From: a virus
Virus record (IMG/VR): IMGVR_UViG_3300046534_001090
Location: 1 to 55,000 of that record
Reading direction: 5' to 3' (one strand)
DNA length: 55,000 bases
The translations under genes and the position numbers were made by a program. This document shows, piece after piece, positions 21,048-29,814 of the stretch. Each line of letters starts with the position of its first letter. Within the stretch, counting starts at the first letter, position 1. Below the pieces are notes generated by a model. It ran no database searches. It saw only the letters and a program-made list of their open reading frames with translations, and was not told the origin of the DNA.

Positions 21048-23101
21048 GTGCTCGTTTTCAGCCAGATCAGATGAAATACTTGCCGTTTCAAGGCGGCAAT
21101 GATTTCACTACGCCTATTTTACAGCAGCCTCCTGGAAGACTACGGTTTTCAAGAAACATGGAGGTTGACGTTAATAGTGGCTATAACTATTCGCAAGGGT
21201 ATGAAAGATACGATGGCCGGTTAAAGCCGTCAGATGGCCGCTACCAGATATTGGCATGCACCATAACTGGCACAATAGCTGTAACCAATACGATCACTGG
21301 CGATACCTCGGGCGCTACTGGTGTTGTTATTGCAGTAGCTGCTGCCTACGTTATTGTCACCAAAGTAACTGGCACTTTTCAGGATGCTGAAGGCTTAGAG
21401 GTTTCTTCGGTAGTTCAGGCAACTACTACTGATGAGCCTTTTGATAATGACGCGCCTACCCCGCTACTTGATGTTACTTATAAGAATTTAGCTGCCGATG
21501 TTTACCGGGCAGATATTGCCGCTGTTCCGGGCTCTGGATCAGTGTTTGGCGTATTGCGTTACAACAATGTGCTTTACGCCTGGCGAAACAATGCAGGCGG
21601 CACTGCTGCTGTAATGCACAAATCCACAGCTGCTGGGTGGGTAGCTTTAGATCTAGGCAGAGAATTAGCTTTTACTAGCGGTGGCACTGTTGAGATTACT
21701 GAAGGTGCGACCATAACCGGCGCTACTTCGGGTGCGACTGCAGTTATTACCCGGGTAGTCCTTAATACGGGAACATGGGCCGGTGGTGATGCTGTAGGTA
21801 GGGTTATATTCGCAAGTCAGACAGGTACTTTTCAGGCTGAAAATCTTGATATCGGTGGCGATGCAAACGTATCGACTATAGCCGGTAACAGTACAGCTAT
21901 TACACTTTTGCCTAGTGGCAAGATAAGAACATATCAATTTAATTTCGGTGGCGCTGCCGGCACAAAGAGAGCGTATGGCTGTGATGGCGTAAACCGCGGC
22001 TTTGAATTTGATGGCACTGTATATGTGCCTATTAATACCGGCATGGTTACTGATATCCCTAGCCATTTAACGGCATTTAAGTATCAGCTATTTTTCTCCT
22101 TTGGATCCTCGGTGCAAAACTCATCTATAGGTGATCCCTATAATTGGAGCCCGGTGCTTGGCGCCTCAGAGTTTGGTGTTGGGGATGACGTTACCGGCTT
22201 TAGTATTGAGCGAGGGTCACAGACTGGCGGTGCATTAGCGGTATTTAGCCGAAACATCATTCACATGATATACGGGAATAATAGAACTGACTTTACTATG
22301 ATCCCATTAAAGATAGAGGTTGGAGCTCTTGAAGACAGTATTCAAATACTAACTAACACTATAATGTTTGACGATCGAGGAATTATAAACTTAAGAGCTG
22401 CACAAGAATTCGGTAATTTCCAAGATACTATTATGTCCCAGCAAGTAACTAGCTTTATAAAAGCCAAAAAAAGATTAATTACTGGCTCTTGCATAGTAAG
22501 AGAGAAGAACCAATACCGCATTTATTTTAGTGACAAGACAGCTCTTTATGTGACGATGGATGGCGGCGATGTATTAGGGATGATGCCGCAGCAACTAAAC
22601 CATTGCGTTGAAAGCATTACCTCGGTAGAGGGCGTTGAAGATGAAGAAATATTCTTTGGTTCAGATGATGGTTTTGTTTACCAGATGGAGCGAGGCACCA
22701 GTTTTGATGGTGATGATATAGAATGGTTCGGTATCCTTCAGTATTGGCACTGCGACACCCCTCGAGTCAAAAAGCGGTTTAAGTCTGCAGCTGTTGAGGC
22801 TGAAGGCAATGGTTACGCTGAATACGGCATAGGCTATGAGCTTGGCTATGGATCCTCTAATCACAATCAGCCGGACTACGATATTGATAGCCTAAGCGGT
22901 AATTTCGGTGATGCCAGGTGGGACGTATCAACTTTCGGTGATTTCTGGTGGGATGCCGATATAGCAAAATTACAACGTAAGAGATTAACCGGAAGCGCAG
23001 AAAACATATCCCTTATTCTTGCTGGTTCGAGTGATAAATTCGAGCCAATTAGGTTTAGTGGGGCAATCCTTAGATACAAGGTTGGGAGAATTATACGGTG
23101 A
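21044..23101 (+). CDS. Tail nozzle or tail tubular B-like protein
   Basis: A 685-residue protein starting at GTG 21044 in a GTGA overlap. It begins FLPF-like (YLPFQGGNDF) with PPGRLRFSRNMEVD, the typical opening of podovirus nozzle/stopper proteins that plug the tail. The rest is beta-propeller-like, with repeated IxGxTSGATGVV-type strands near residues 90-105 and 218-230. It follows the adaptor directly, as tail tubular B follows A. Confidence 0.75.
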   Translation: MSARFQPDQMKYLPFQGGNDFTTPILQQPPGRLRFSRNMEVDVNSGYNYSQGYERYDGRLKPSDGRYQILACTITGTIAVTNTITGDTSGATGVVIAVAAAYVIVTKVTGTFQDAEGLEVSSVVQATTTDEPFDNDAPTPLLDVTYKNLAADVYRADIAAVPGSGSVFGVLRYNNVLYAWRNNAGGTAAVMHKSTAAGWVALDLGRELAFTSGGTVEITEGATITGATSGATAVITRVVLNTGTWAGGDAVGRVIFASQTGTFQAENLDIGGDANVSTIAGNSTAITLLPSGKIRTYQFNFGGAAGTKRAYGCDGVNRGFEFDGTVYVPINTGMVTDIPSHLTAFKYQLFFSFGSSVQNSSIGDPYNWSPVLGASEFGVGDDVTGFSIERGSQTGGALAVFSRNIIHMIYGNNRTDFTMIPLKIEVGALEDSIQILTNTIMFDDRGIINLRAAQEFGNFQDTIMSQQVTSFIKAKKRLITGSCIVREKNQYRIYFSDKTALYVTMDGGDVLGMMPQQLNHCVESITSVEGVEDEEIFFGSDDGFVYQMERGTSFDGDDIEWFGILQYWHCDTPRVKKRFKSAAVEAEGNGYAEYGIGYELGYGSSNHNQPDYDIDSLSGNFGDARWDVSTFGDFWWDADIAKLQRKRLTGSAENISLILAGSSDKFEPIRFSGAILRYKVGRIIR

Positions 23102-24990
23102 CAAATCCATATTATGAAAATGGTAACCAGCCTGCTGATGCTACGAAAGCTGTTGCTAAACGTGTGCGAAATGAATTAGTAAATGTTCAGGCTGGGTTTG
23201 CTAACTTTCCCATTATTGCCGATATGCTTGTTGGCTTTACCTATACGGCAACTACTACAGGCACTGCTAACACCTATGTTGCGGCAGTAAGTGCAAAGGT
23301 AGTCTCATACCTAGATCACCTTAGATTGTCTCTTAGAGTCAACGCAACTAATACCGGCGCTGCCACTATCAATGTTAATGGCTTGGGCGCTAAAGCTATC
23401 AAGGCTACTGATGGATCTGATTTATCTATCGGTGACCTGGTAATAAACCAAGATATAGCAATTGAATACAATTCTGCTGCTGGCTACTTTGTGTACAACG
23501 GGCCTATATTTACTACGGCTACGAGTACAGCTATTGCTGCTGCTGCTGCGGCTGCCATTACTCCCCTTAATTATTCAAGCATAACGGTAGCTTCTACCAC
23601 TTCTGTTTCAGATATCTGGACGGTAGCAGGCAATCAAATTGATTTTACGGGTACTGCTACTGTTATTGCTTTCCCTGCTGCTACTCAGGCCGGGGCAGAG
23701 AGAGTTTTAATATGCGCTGGCGCACCTAGCTTTACTGCTGGTGCTAACCTTTTAATTGATGGGGTTGCTAGTGGCGATACTTATACTTGCGCTGCCAATG
23801 ATACTGTTCTGGTTCGGGCTATTACTACTACACAATTTAAACTAACCATTAGTAGATACAGTGGTAAATCTATTTCTCAAGGAATGCTTCTTAGCGAAAG
23901 AACATCAAACACCATTTTAGCCGCTGCTGATTCTGGTTATTTTGTTGATATAACAGCCAACAACTTTACCCAAACCTTTGATGATGTTGTATCCCTAGGT
24001 TCTGATTGGTTCGCTATTGTACGAAATTCTGGAACAGGAGACATTACTTTAGACCCTTACGGGGCTAACGAGATAGATGATCTTACCGGCTATATCATGT
24101 TCCCCGGCGAGTGTCGTTTAATTCAAGGTAACGGGTCAAAACTAACCTCTATTGTTTTAACTCCTTTTAGCAAAACCTTTACTTCTAGTAGCTCAATCCC
24201 AGCAGGAGGTTTACCTCCTGGATATGCTGGCGCGAATATCACAGGGCAAGGCGCTGGTGGCGGTGGAGGCGGAGGATTTAGAACTGCGTCAAGTAATAAT
24301 TATTCCGGGGGAGCTGGCGGTGGCGGTGGTCTATTAAGCAAAAGATTTATTGCAAAGGCCGAATTTCCCACAACTTCAATCACTGTTGCCATTGGCGCGG
24401 GGGGATTAGGTGGAGCAGCTCGAACAGCAGACGGGGCGGGAATAGATGGTACTGACGGAGGAACCACCACAATAGGGAATCTTGTTATAGGATGGGGAAG
24501 CGGTGGCGGCCAAGGCGGATTAGTAGCAACAACTTCCGTAGGTGGAGGCGCTGCGGGGCTCTCTACAGCAGGAGCAAGCCTAAGCAATGGAAGCGGCTAT
24601 ATAGTACAGCTACTCTCAACACAAGGTGGCGGTTCAAATTCCGGAGGCACAGGAAATAGTCAGTTGCAATGCTTGGATGGTGGAAATGGGGGCGCTGGCG
24701 GCGGCGGAATGAACGTAGCTTCAGTAACATTCTATGTAGGAGGCAGTGGCATAGACTCGGGCGGGAATATTTATGATGGTGGCGCTATTGGCACTGACGG
24801 ACAAAGCGCAACAAGACGCGGCGGTAGTGGTGGCGGTGGCGGGGCATCAAATACAGCAGATGCCGGTGATGGCGGTGATGGATTTCTAGGCGGTGGTGGT
24901 GGTGGCGGTGGGTCAAATGGTGGCGCGTATGATTCTGGCAAAGGCGGTGATGGCGGTGATGGTTACGCCGAATTTATAGGGGTTCTGTAA
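23098..24990 (+). CDS. Tail fibre protein with glycine-rich tip domain
   Basis: A 630-residue protein from GTG 23098 (GTGA overlap). Residues 1-30 probably attach it to the tail. Residues 50-155 carry a fibre motif (GAATINVNGLGAKAIK, GDLVINQDIAIEYNS), common in phage fibres. Residues about 380-625 are dense in Gly runs of the kind found in polyglycine-sandwich adhesins such as T-even gp38. This tip is likely to contact the receptor. An apparent assembly helper follows. Confidence 0.8.
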   Translation: MTNPYYENGNQPADATKAVAKRVRNELVNVQAGFANFPIIADMLVGFTYTATTTGTANTYVAAVSAKVVSYLDHLRLSLRVNATNTGAATINVNGLGAKAIKATDGSDLSIGDLVINQDIAIEYNSAAGYFVYNGPIFTTATSTAIAAAAAAAITPLNYSSITVASTTSVSDIWTVAGNQIDFTGTATVIAFPAATQAGAERVLICAGAPSFTAGANLLIDGVASGDTYTCAANDTVLVRAITTTQFKLTISRYSGKSISQGMLLSERTSNTILAAADSGYFVDITANNFTQTFDDVVSLGSDWFAIVRNSGTGDITLDPYGANEIDDLTGYIMFPGECRLIQGNGSKLTSIVLTPFSKTFTSSSSIPAGGLPPGYAGANITGQGAGGGGGGGFRTASSNNYSGGAGGGGGLLSKRFIAKAEFPTTSITVAIGAGGLGGAARTADGAGIDGTDGGTTTIGNLVIGWGSGGGQGGLVATTSVGGGAAGLSTAGASLSNGSGYIVQLLSTQGGGSNSGGTGNSQLQCLDGGNGGAGGGGMNVASVTFYVGGSGIDSGGNIYDGGAIGTDGQSATRRGGSGGGGGASNTADAGDGGDGFLGGGGGGGGSNGGAYDSGKGGDGGDGYAEFIGVL

Positions 24991-25415
24991 TGAGAGCACA
25001 CGAAATTGAGAACGGAAAAGTAACAAACACTATAGTCGTTGAAAGTTTAGACTCAAGACCTAATCTTATCAGTGCAGATAATGGGGGTACTATTGGCGAT
25101 AGCTTTGATGGTCAAACCTTCACAACGCCAGAAATAGTTATTAGCCCGCCAAATTCAGTGCCAAAATACGCAGCTATTAAGATTCTCAAGAAGCACGATA
25201 AATATGCTGCTGTAGAAACGATGATAAGTAATATCTCAGATGCTGATATTAAAGAGACTTTTGAGATACTATTCAAAGATCATCCCGAATGGAGTAGAAC
25301 AGGTCCATTTATGTCGATGATTATTGCGGCTAATATATTGACTGAATCTCAAATAGATGAATATTTCATAGAGGCCGATGATTTTGTACAAAGTATTAAT
25401 TTTTCTCAGGGGTAA
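24990..25415 (+). CDS. Putative tail fibre assembly or tip-associated protein
   Basis: A 141-residue protein overlapping the fibre gene by one base (TAATG). The start RAHEIENGKVTNTIVVESLD and IGDSFDGQTF resemble the N-terminal strands of phage proteins that sit downstream of fibres, where they act as chaperones or tip parts. The C-terminal half is helical (AIKILKKHDKYAAVETMI). Role inferred from position and opening motif. Confidence 0.6.
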   Translation: MRAHEIENGKVTNTIVVESLDSRPNLISADNGGTIGDSFDGQTFTTPEIVISPPNSVPKYAAIKILKKHDKYAAVETMISNISDADIKETFEILFKDHPEWSRTGPFMSMIIAANILTESQIDEYFIEADDFVQSINFSQG

Positions 25416-25418
25416 TTT

Positions 25419-27209
25419 ATGGTCGGCATTATAAACTCGGCAATAAACAAAGCAGATCCTTTATCTAGTATCAAAGGTTACAACGCTGCTACAGCTGGCT
25501 TTGATGAAGAAAAGGATACGGTTGAAGGCAGGCTTAATAGGCTAACCACTAATTCACAGCTTAAGACTGCTGCCAAAGGTGATGCTTTAAAGTTTGGTAG
25601 CGGTCGAGGAATGATCAATAGCAACATGACCGCTGCTGCCGGTGTAGACGCTTTCTACAACCGGGCTACCCCTATTGCTTCTCAGGATGCTGCTTCTAGC
25701 TTGCAGAGCAAACAGTTTGACACAGATCAGACCAATACTGGCTTTCAGTTTTCTGCCGGCGAAGCGAATAAAGGATCTATGTTACAAAGACAAGGCGAAC
25801 AATCTATTGAGCAGATTGGAGAGCAGGGGTCTCAAGAAAGGCTTAACATTTCAGCTAAGGGCACAGTTGATTCTAATCTTCAAAAAGACAAGTATGGCTT
25901 TGAAAACACATTGCAAACTGACCGCTATGGCCTTGAGACAAATCTTCAGACCGGCCTTCAGGTTCTAAGGGGTACGCAAGAAACTTCAAATATTGGTCAA
26001 CGCGGGGATATAGATAAAGATCTTCAGGATGACGCAAACGCAGCTGCCGCGGCTAGACTAGACACTCAAGGCGATCAATCTATAGCTCAAATAGGGGCTA
26101 GGGGAGATATAGAACTTACCTTGCAAGACAAGGCTGATATCGCTGCTGCCGAGAGACTTGTAACTCAAGGACAACAAACAATAGCGCAGATAACTGCCAA
26201 AGGTGACATTGATCTTAGTCTTCAGGATAAAGCCGACCTAGCTGCTGCCGAGAGACTTGTAACACAGGGTCAGCAAGCCATTGCTCAAATCACATCAAAA
26301 GGAGCTGTCGATAAAGACCTTCAGGCCGATGCTGATGCTGCTGCCGCTACTAGACTGGATACACAGGGTGATCAGTCAATTGCACAAATAGGCGCTAAGG
26401 GCGATATCGATTTAAGTCTTCAAGGCAACGCTGATTCAGCCGCTTTAAGTAGATTGGTGACTCAAGGTAATCAAACAATAGCGCAGATAACAGCTAAAGC
26501 CGTGGAAGATCGTACTTTACAAGACAAGGCAGATTTGGCCGCAGCTCAGAGGCAGGTTACTCAGGGTACTCAGGCTATTAATCAGATAAAAGAAAGAGGC
26601 ACAATTGACGCAGGGCTTCAATCTGATGCCGATACTGCTGCTGCTGCCAGGTTAGCCACGCAAGGTACTCAGTCAATTGCTCAGATTGAAGCTCAAGGTA
26701 CTGAAAATATTGCATTAGAAGGTATTCGGAACACCAATCAGACTGCTTTACAGGATCTAAAAAACACTAATGATAGATTAATTAGCGCCAATGGCGCCGC
26801 TGCCACTTTGTTTTCAAACTCTCAGATAGCTATATCTAACATATTGGCTAACTCGGATATGAATACTGCCGCAAAGCAATCGCTTGTTAATACTATTACT
26901 CGTGAGCTTGAAAATGGGCTAACGGCTATAGGCACATTTTCTGACGTTGATGTTACTGAGCTTATTGGTGGCAATACTTCTGTTGGCGGCGGCACTGATG
27001 GTGACGGTAACACTGACGGTAACACTGATTATGATATACCTGAAAACTACAACTGGTCTAATTTTATCAACAAGGAGGGTAATGAAGACTTGGCAGAAAA
27101 CTTCGCCGATCAAACATGGGCTGATACTCCTGAAGAGTGGGCAGAGATTTGGGTTAGAGGCGTATCGGATGGTTCCGATCCTAGATTTTTAGAAGAATTT
27201 GGCATATAA
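25419..27209 (+). CDS. Repeat-rich virion protein, possible ejection/core protein
   Basis: A 596-residue protein with an internal array of 33-residue repeats (residues 213 to about 443; units begin RLxTQG and contain QxIAQI and a KG or RG turn). Similar but looser Gln-rich units (RQGEQSIEQIGEQG) precede it. The C-terminus is Asp/Gly-rich and ends in a small acidic domain. The low-hydrophobicity, Gln/Ala pattern suggests an extended helical or fibrous rod. It lies between the fibre helper and a GNAT gene, where internal virion proteins are encoded in T7-like phages. Confidence 0.6.
   Translation: MVGIINSAINKADPLSSIKGYNAATAGFDEEKDTVEGRLNRLTTNSQLKTAAKGDALKFGSGRGMINSNMTAAAGVDAFYNRATPIASQDAASSLQSKQFDTDQTNTGFQFSAGEANKGSMLQRQGEQSIEQIGEQGSQERLNISAKGTVDSNLQKDKYGFENTLQTDRYGLETNLQTGLQVLRGTQETSNIGQRGDIDKDLQDDANAAAAARLDTQGDQSIAQIGARGDIELTLQDKADIAAAERLVTQGQQTIAQITAKGDIDLSLQDKADLAAAERLVTQGQQAIAQITSKGAVDKDLQADADAAAATRLDTQGDQSIAQIGAKGDIDLSLQGNADSAALSRLVTQGNQTIAQITAKAVEDRTLQDKADLAAAQRQVTQGTQAINQIKERGTIDAGLQSDADTAAAARLATQGTQSIAQIEAQGTENIALEGIRNTNQTALQDLKNTNDRLISANGAAATLFSNSQIAISNILANSDMNTAAKQSLVNTITRELENGLTAIGTFSDVDVTELIGGNTSVGGGTDGDGNTDGNTDYDIPENYNWSNFINKEGNEDLAENFADQTWADTPEEWAEIWVRGVSDGSDPRFLEEFGI
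26055..26747 (+). repeat. Tandem 99-bp coding repeats
   Basis: Units start at 26055, 26154, 26253, 26352, 26451, 26550 and 26649, exactly 99 bp apart, the last being partial. Each encodes 33 residues. Codon choices differ between units, so the array is not a recent duplication. Confidence 0.85.
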
Positions 27210-27212
27210 AAA

Positions 27213-27647
27213 ATGATTAGAAAAGCTACTCCTAGCGATACGCCGGCACTGGTCGATTTATGTATTGAGGCTCTTAACATTGATGCCTATAGCCAGCTTG
27301 TTCCTTCTAGGCAGAGAACATTTTTTGCGGTGCAAGAATGCGTTAATAGTGCTATGAACTTTGCTTGGGTTGCCGAGAAAGATGGTCAGATTATTGGTGG
27401 TTTAGGCGCGCTGGTCATGCCGTTTATGATGTATGAAAGAAATCAGTGCATTATAACTATGTGGTACTGCCGTAAGCCAGGTGACGGTATAATGTTACTC
27501 AATCAATTTATGAAGTGGATAGAAACTAGGCCAATCATTAAGCAGGTTATTTATACCGAAGAGCGCAAGTCTGATCCTAGAATTGCAAAAGCACTTAAGA
27601 AGGTGGGCTTTCAAGACAATCTGCCTATGCACGTTTTAACTAGATAA
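27213..27647 (+). CDS. GNAT-fold protein, T7 gp13-like position
   Basis: A 144-residue protein with a GNAT layout: MIRKATPSDTPALVDL opening helix, GQIIGGLGALV strand, and a VGFQDNLPMHVL ending. Instead of a clear acetyl-CoA P-loop (RxxGxG/A), the sequence there is RKPGDGIMLLNQFM, so catalysis is uncertain. A GNAT-like protein at this place, before the internal virion proteins, is common in podoviruses; T7 gp13 is an example. It starts four bases after the repeat-protein gene. Confidence 0.75.
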   Translation: MIRKATPSDTPALVDLCIEALNIDAYSQLVPSRQRTFFAVQECVNSAMNFAWVAEKDGQIIGGLGALVMPFMMYERNQCIITMWYCRKPGDGIMLLNQFMKWIETRPIIKQVIYTEERKSDPRIAKALKKVGFQDNLPMHVLTR

Positions 27648-27660
27648 GAGGTATACCCCA

Positions 27661-28464
27661 ATGAGTAAGGCACTCAAAAGTATAAAAAAGGTAGTCAAGA
27701 AGGCCTGGGATAATAAGATCATTAGAGGTCTTATTATTGCTGCCACTATTTATGTTGGCGGTGCAGCTCTTGGCGCATGGGGTTCACCTTTTTCAAGTAT
27801 TAATGGTGCATTGGTGAAGGGGGCGGCAGGAGCCGGAGCACCTGTTACCACCTCGGTTCCCGCCTTCACTGCTGGCGGAACATCTGCAGCAACTACAGCA
27901 ACCACCGCAGCAGGAGCCACTACGGGCGCCACTACGGGGGCTACTTTAGGTAATGTAGCTGCAACCGCAGCTCGTGCCGCTCCTACGGGCATTCCGGGGA
28001 TGACTGTTGTTCCCGGTGCTGGTGCTGGCAGTGTTACGGCAGGACAAGTGGCCGGCACAGTCGCACCAGTAGCAGCAGCCGCACCAGCCGCACCATCATC
28101 TATTGCATCATCTGTTGCCAATCCTGATGTTGCTATGGCTCCCGGCCCAACACAAAAGCCCGGAATCATTAGTCGCATGATGAGCGGCGTATCTGAATTG
28201 GGAACAATAGCCAAAGACAATCCTTTGGCTGCTGGAATGCTTGTTTCCGGTGCTGCCAGTGCTATGGGTCCGGATGAAATAGATCTTATGCGCGAGCAAG
28301 AGCGCCTTAGACAAGAAAAAGAAGATGAGGATCTTCAAAGAAGAAATGAGAATTGGGACGTAAGCGGTATTTCGCTTCCTCAATATCAGCAGAGTAATCT
28401 TAAGTTTGCCAGTACAGGCGAGCCAATATTTGCTAACGGCATCATTCAAAGGAGAATGACATGA
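27661..28464 (+). CDS. Ala/Thr-rich internal virion protein candidate
   Basis: A 267-residue protein: a basic amphipathic start (SKALKSIKKVVKKAWDNK), a hydrophobic segment (IIRGLIIAATIYVGGAALGAW, split here), and a long low-complexity Ala, Thr, Gly, Pro region of about 120 residues. The C-terminus is charged and helical (REQERLRQEKEDEDLQRRNE). This plan, with a membrane-active start and flexible centre, fits ejected podovirus proteins (gp14-type). Coupled to the next gene through ATGACATGATG. Confidence 0.6.
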   Translation: MSKALKSIKKVVKKAWDNKIIRGLIIAATIYVGGAALGAWGSPFSSINGALVKGAAGAGAPVTTSVPAFTAGGTSAATTATTAAGATTGATTGATLGNVAATAARAAPTGIPGMTVVPGAGAGSVTAGQVAGTVAPVAAAAPAAPSSIASSVANPDVAMAPGPTQKPGIISRMMSGVSELGTIAKDNPLAAGMLVSGAASAMGPDEIDLMREQERLRQEKEDEDLQRRNENWDVSGISLPQYQQSNLKFASTGEPIFANGIIQRRMT

Positions 28465-29138
28465 TGGAAGGTGGCATGATTAATTCCCGTATGGGTCCAG
28501 AACAAGATCAGCTCGCGAGTAGCCAGACTTCTCCTGGTGATGGTGAAAGCGAGTCTGATCTTTCAAATCAAGATACCGAGCAGGCATCCGAGCAGCAGTT
28601 AGCCATTGAGGAAGCAGGTAAGACTATCCTTTATGATGATAATTCTAACCAGGCTATTCTTAAAAACCTTGAAGGTGGCGCCGAAGATCCTTATAGGGCT
28701 GTAGCTCAGACTGCCTTTATGCTGGTAGTTGACCTTGATAAAAGATCTGGCGGTAAATTACCGGAAGAAGACCTTGTTCCCGCGGCTATAACCATAATGA
28801 ATGAGATTGCTCTTATCGGATCTATGTCTGGTGCTGTTGAGTTACCGGGCGTGACTATGGATGAGCAGACAAATCAGCCTATTTTAGATGAAGCGGTTGA
28901 AGGTAAGTTAATTCAGAATCTAGTAGTATTGGCCTTAGAAAACGGGGTGATAAGCCCGGAACAGATTCAAGAGCTCGCTAATGATATGGGTGATGAAGAG
29001 CTTCAGGCTATAATTGCACAGCAAGAACAGATTGCCGGTGGCCAACAGGGTCAGGCGCCAGTATCACCGCAAGAACAAGCACCACCACAGCAGGAACAAA
29101 TTGCAGGCACACAGCCGCAGGGGGCTATGAATGGCTAG
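28461..29138 (+). CDS. Acidic Gln-rich protein of the ejection cluster
   Basis: A 225-residue protein. N- and C-termini are disordered and Gln/Pro-rich (final 45 residues with repeated QQEQIAG units). The centre is a helical domain (AQTAFMLVVDLDKRSGGKLPEE, split) similar to proteins preceding large internal virion proteins in other podoviruses. AAAGGAG lies upstream of ATG 28461. Function inferred from position only. Confidence 0.55.
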   Translation: MMEGGMINSRMGPEQDQLASSQTSPGDGESESDLSNQDTEQASEQQLAIEEAGKTILYDDNSNQAILKNLEGGAEDPYRAVAQTAFMLVVDLDKRSGGKLPEEDLVPAAITIMNEIALIGSMSGAVELPGVTMDEQTNQPILDEAVEGKLIQNLVVLALENGVISPEQIQELANDMGDEELQAIIAQQEQIAGGQQGQAPVSPQEQAPPQQEQIAGTQPQGAMNG

Positions 29139-29814
29139 AGGTATCGCTGGTAAATTTCTACGGGGTGTTAATGCTGTAGCTGCTCCTGCTGCTCTTGCAC
29201 AGCAGCAATCCAATATTGAACAGAAGCGCATGCAGATTCTGCAAGGTTATGCACAGCAAAATATGCAGGCCCAGCAAGATTTTAATGTTGCCAGTGATGA
29301 CCGCAGGCAGGGTTATGCTGTTGAGAATCTTGAGACTGCTCAAGGGTATGCAGAAGATAACCGGGCGGCAGATCAAGCATTTAGTAGAGTTGAGAATGCT
29401 GCCGATCGATCCTTGCAAGTCGAAAGAAACGAGATGGCAGGCGAGACTTTAGATATTGAAAGAGATAGATTTGAAATTGCCAAAGAGCAGGCAGTTGTTG
29501 CGCTGGAAAGTGCCGAACTTGGTCTTGCTGACAAGAAGAGGCTTGAGGGTTTATATCAAATTGTTGCAGATGTTAATTCTGCTGAAGAGGCGAGAGATCA
29601 AGCTGCAGAAGCTATTAATCAACTTACCGGGAAAGGTGGTAATGAAAGCTATAGCGCAATAACGGCATTTAGTGAGCCTAATGAATATGGCGAGCAAACC
29701 AAGGCTGCGGGTGTTCTCAATAGAAGAACTGGCGAACAAGAGTGGATATCCCCAAGTTATGGCAATAACCAAGATGATGATCCTTTAGGTATACGGTCGA
29801 GAATCAGAAAATAA
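29131..29814 (+). CDS. Helical internal virion protein candidate
   Basis: A 227-residue, nearly all-helical protein rich in Gln, Ala, Glu and Asn (QQQSNIEQKRMQILQGYAQQ, then RVENAADRSLQVERNEM). The Gly/Ala-rich start (ARGIAGKFLRGVNAVAAPAA) could contact membranes. It overlaps the upstream gene by eight bases and the giant gene by one base (TAATG), so the cluster is translated as a unit. Probably ejected with the genome. Confidence 0.6.
   Translation: MARGIAGKFLRGVNAVAAPAALAQQQSNIEQKRMQILQGYAQQNMQAQQDFNVASDDRRQGYAVENLETAQGYAEDNRAADQAFSRVENAADRSLQVERNEMAGETLDIERDRFEIAKEQAVVALESAELGLADKKRLEGLYQIVADVNSAEEARDQAAEAINQLTGKGGNESYSAITAFSEPNEYGEQTKAAGVLNRRTGEQEWISPSYGNNQDDDPLGIRSRIRK

Noticed and set aside
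26055-26747. CRISPR array from regular spacing
   Set aside because: The repeats are contiguous 99-bp coding units without spacers.
27750-28220. 156-codon minus-strand frame, Ala/Val/Pro-rich
   Set aside because: It mirrors the low-complexity Ala/Thr/Gly region of the plus-strand gene and shows no start signal.
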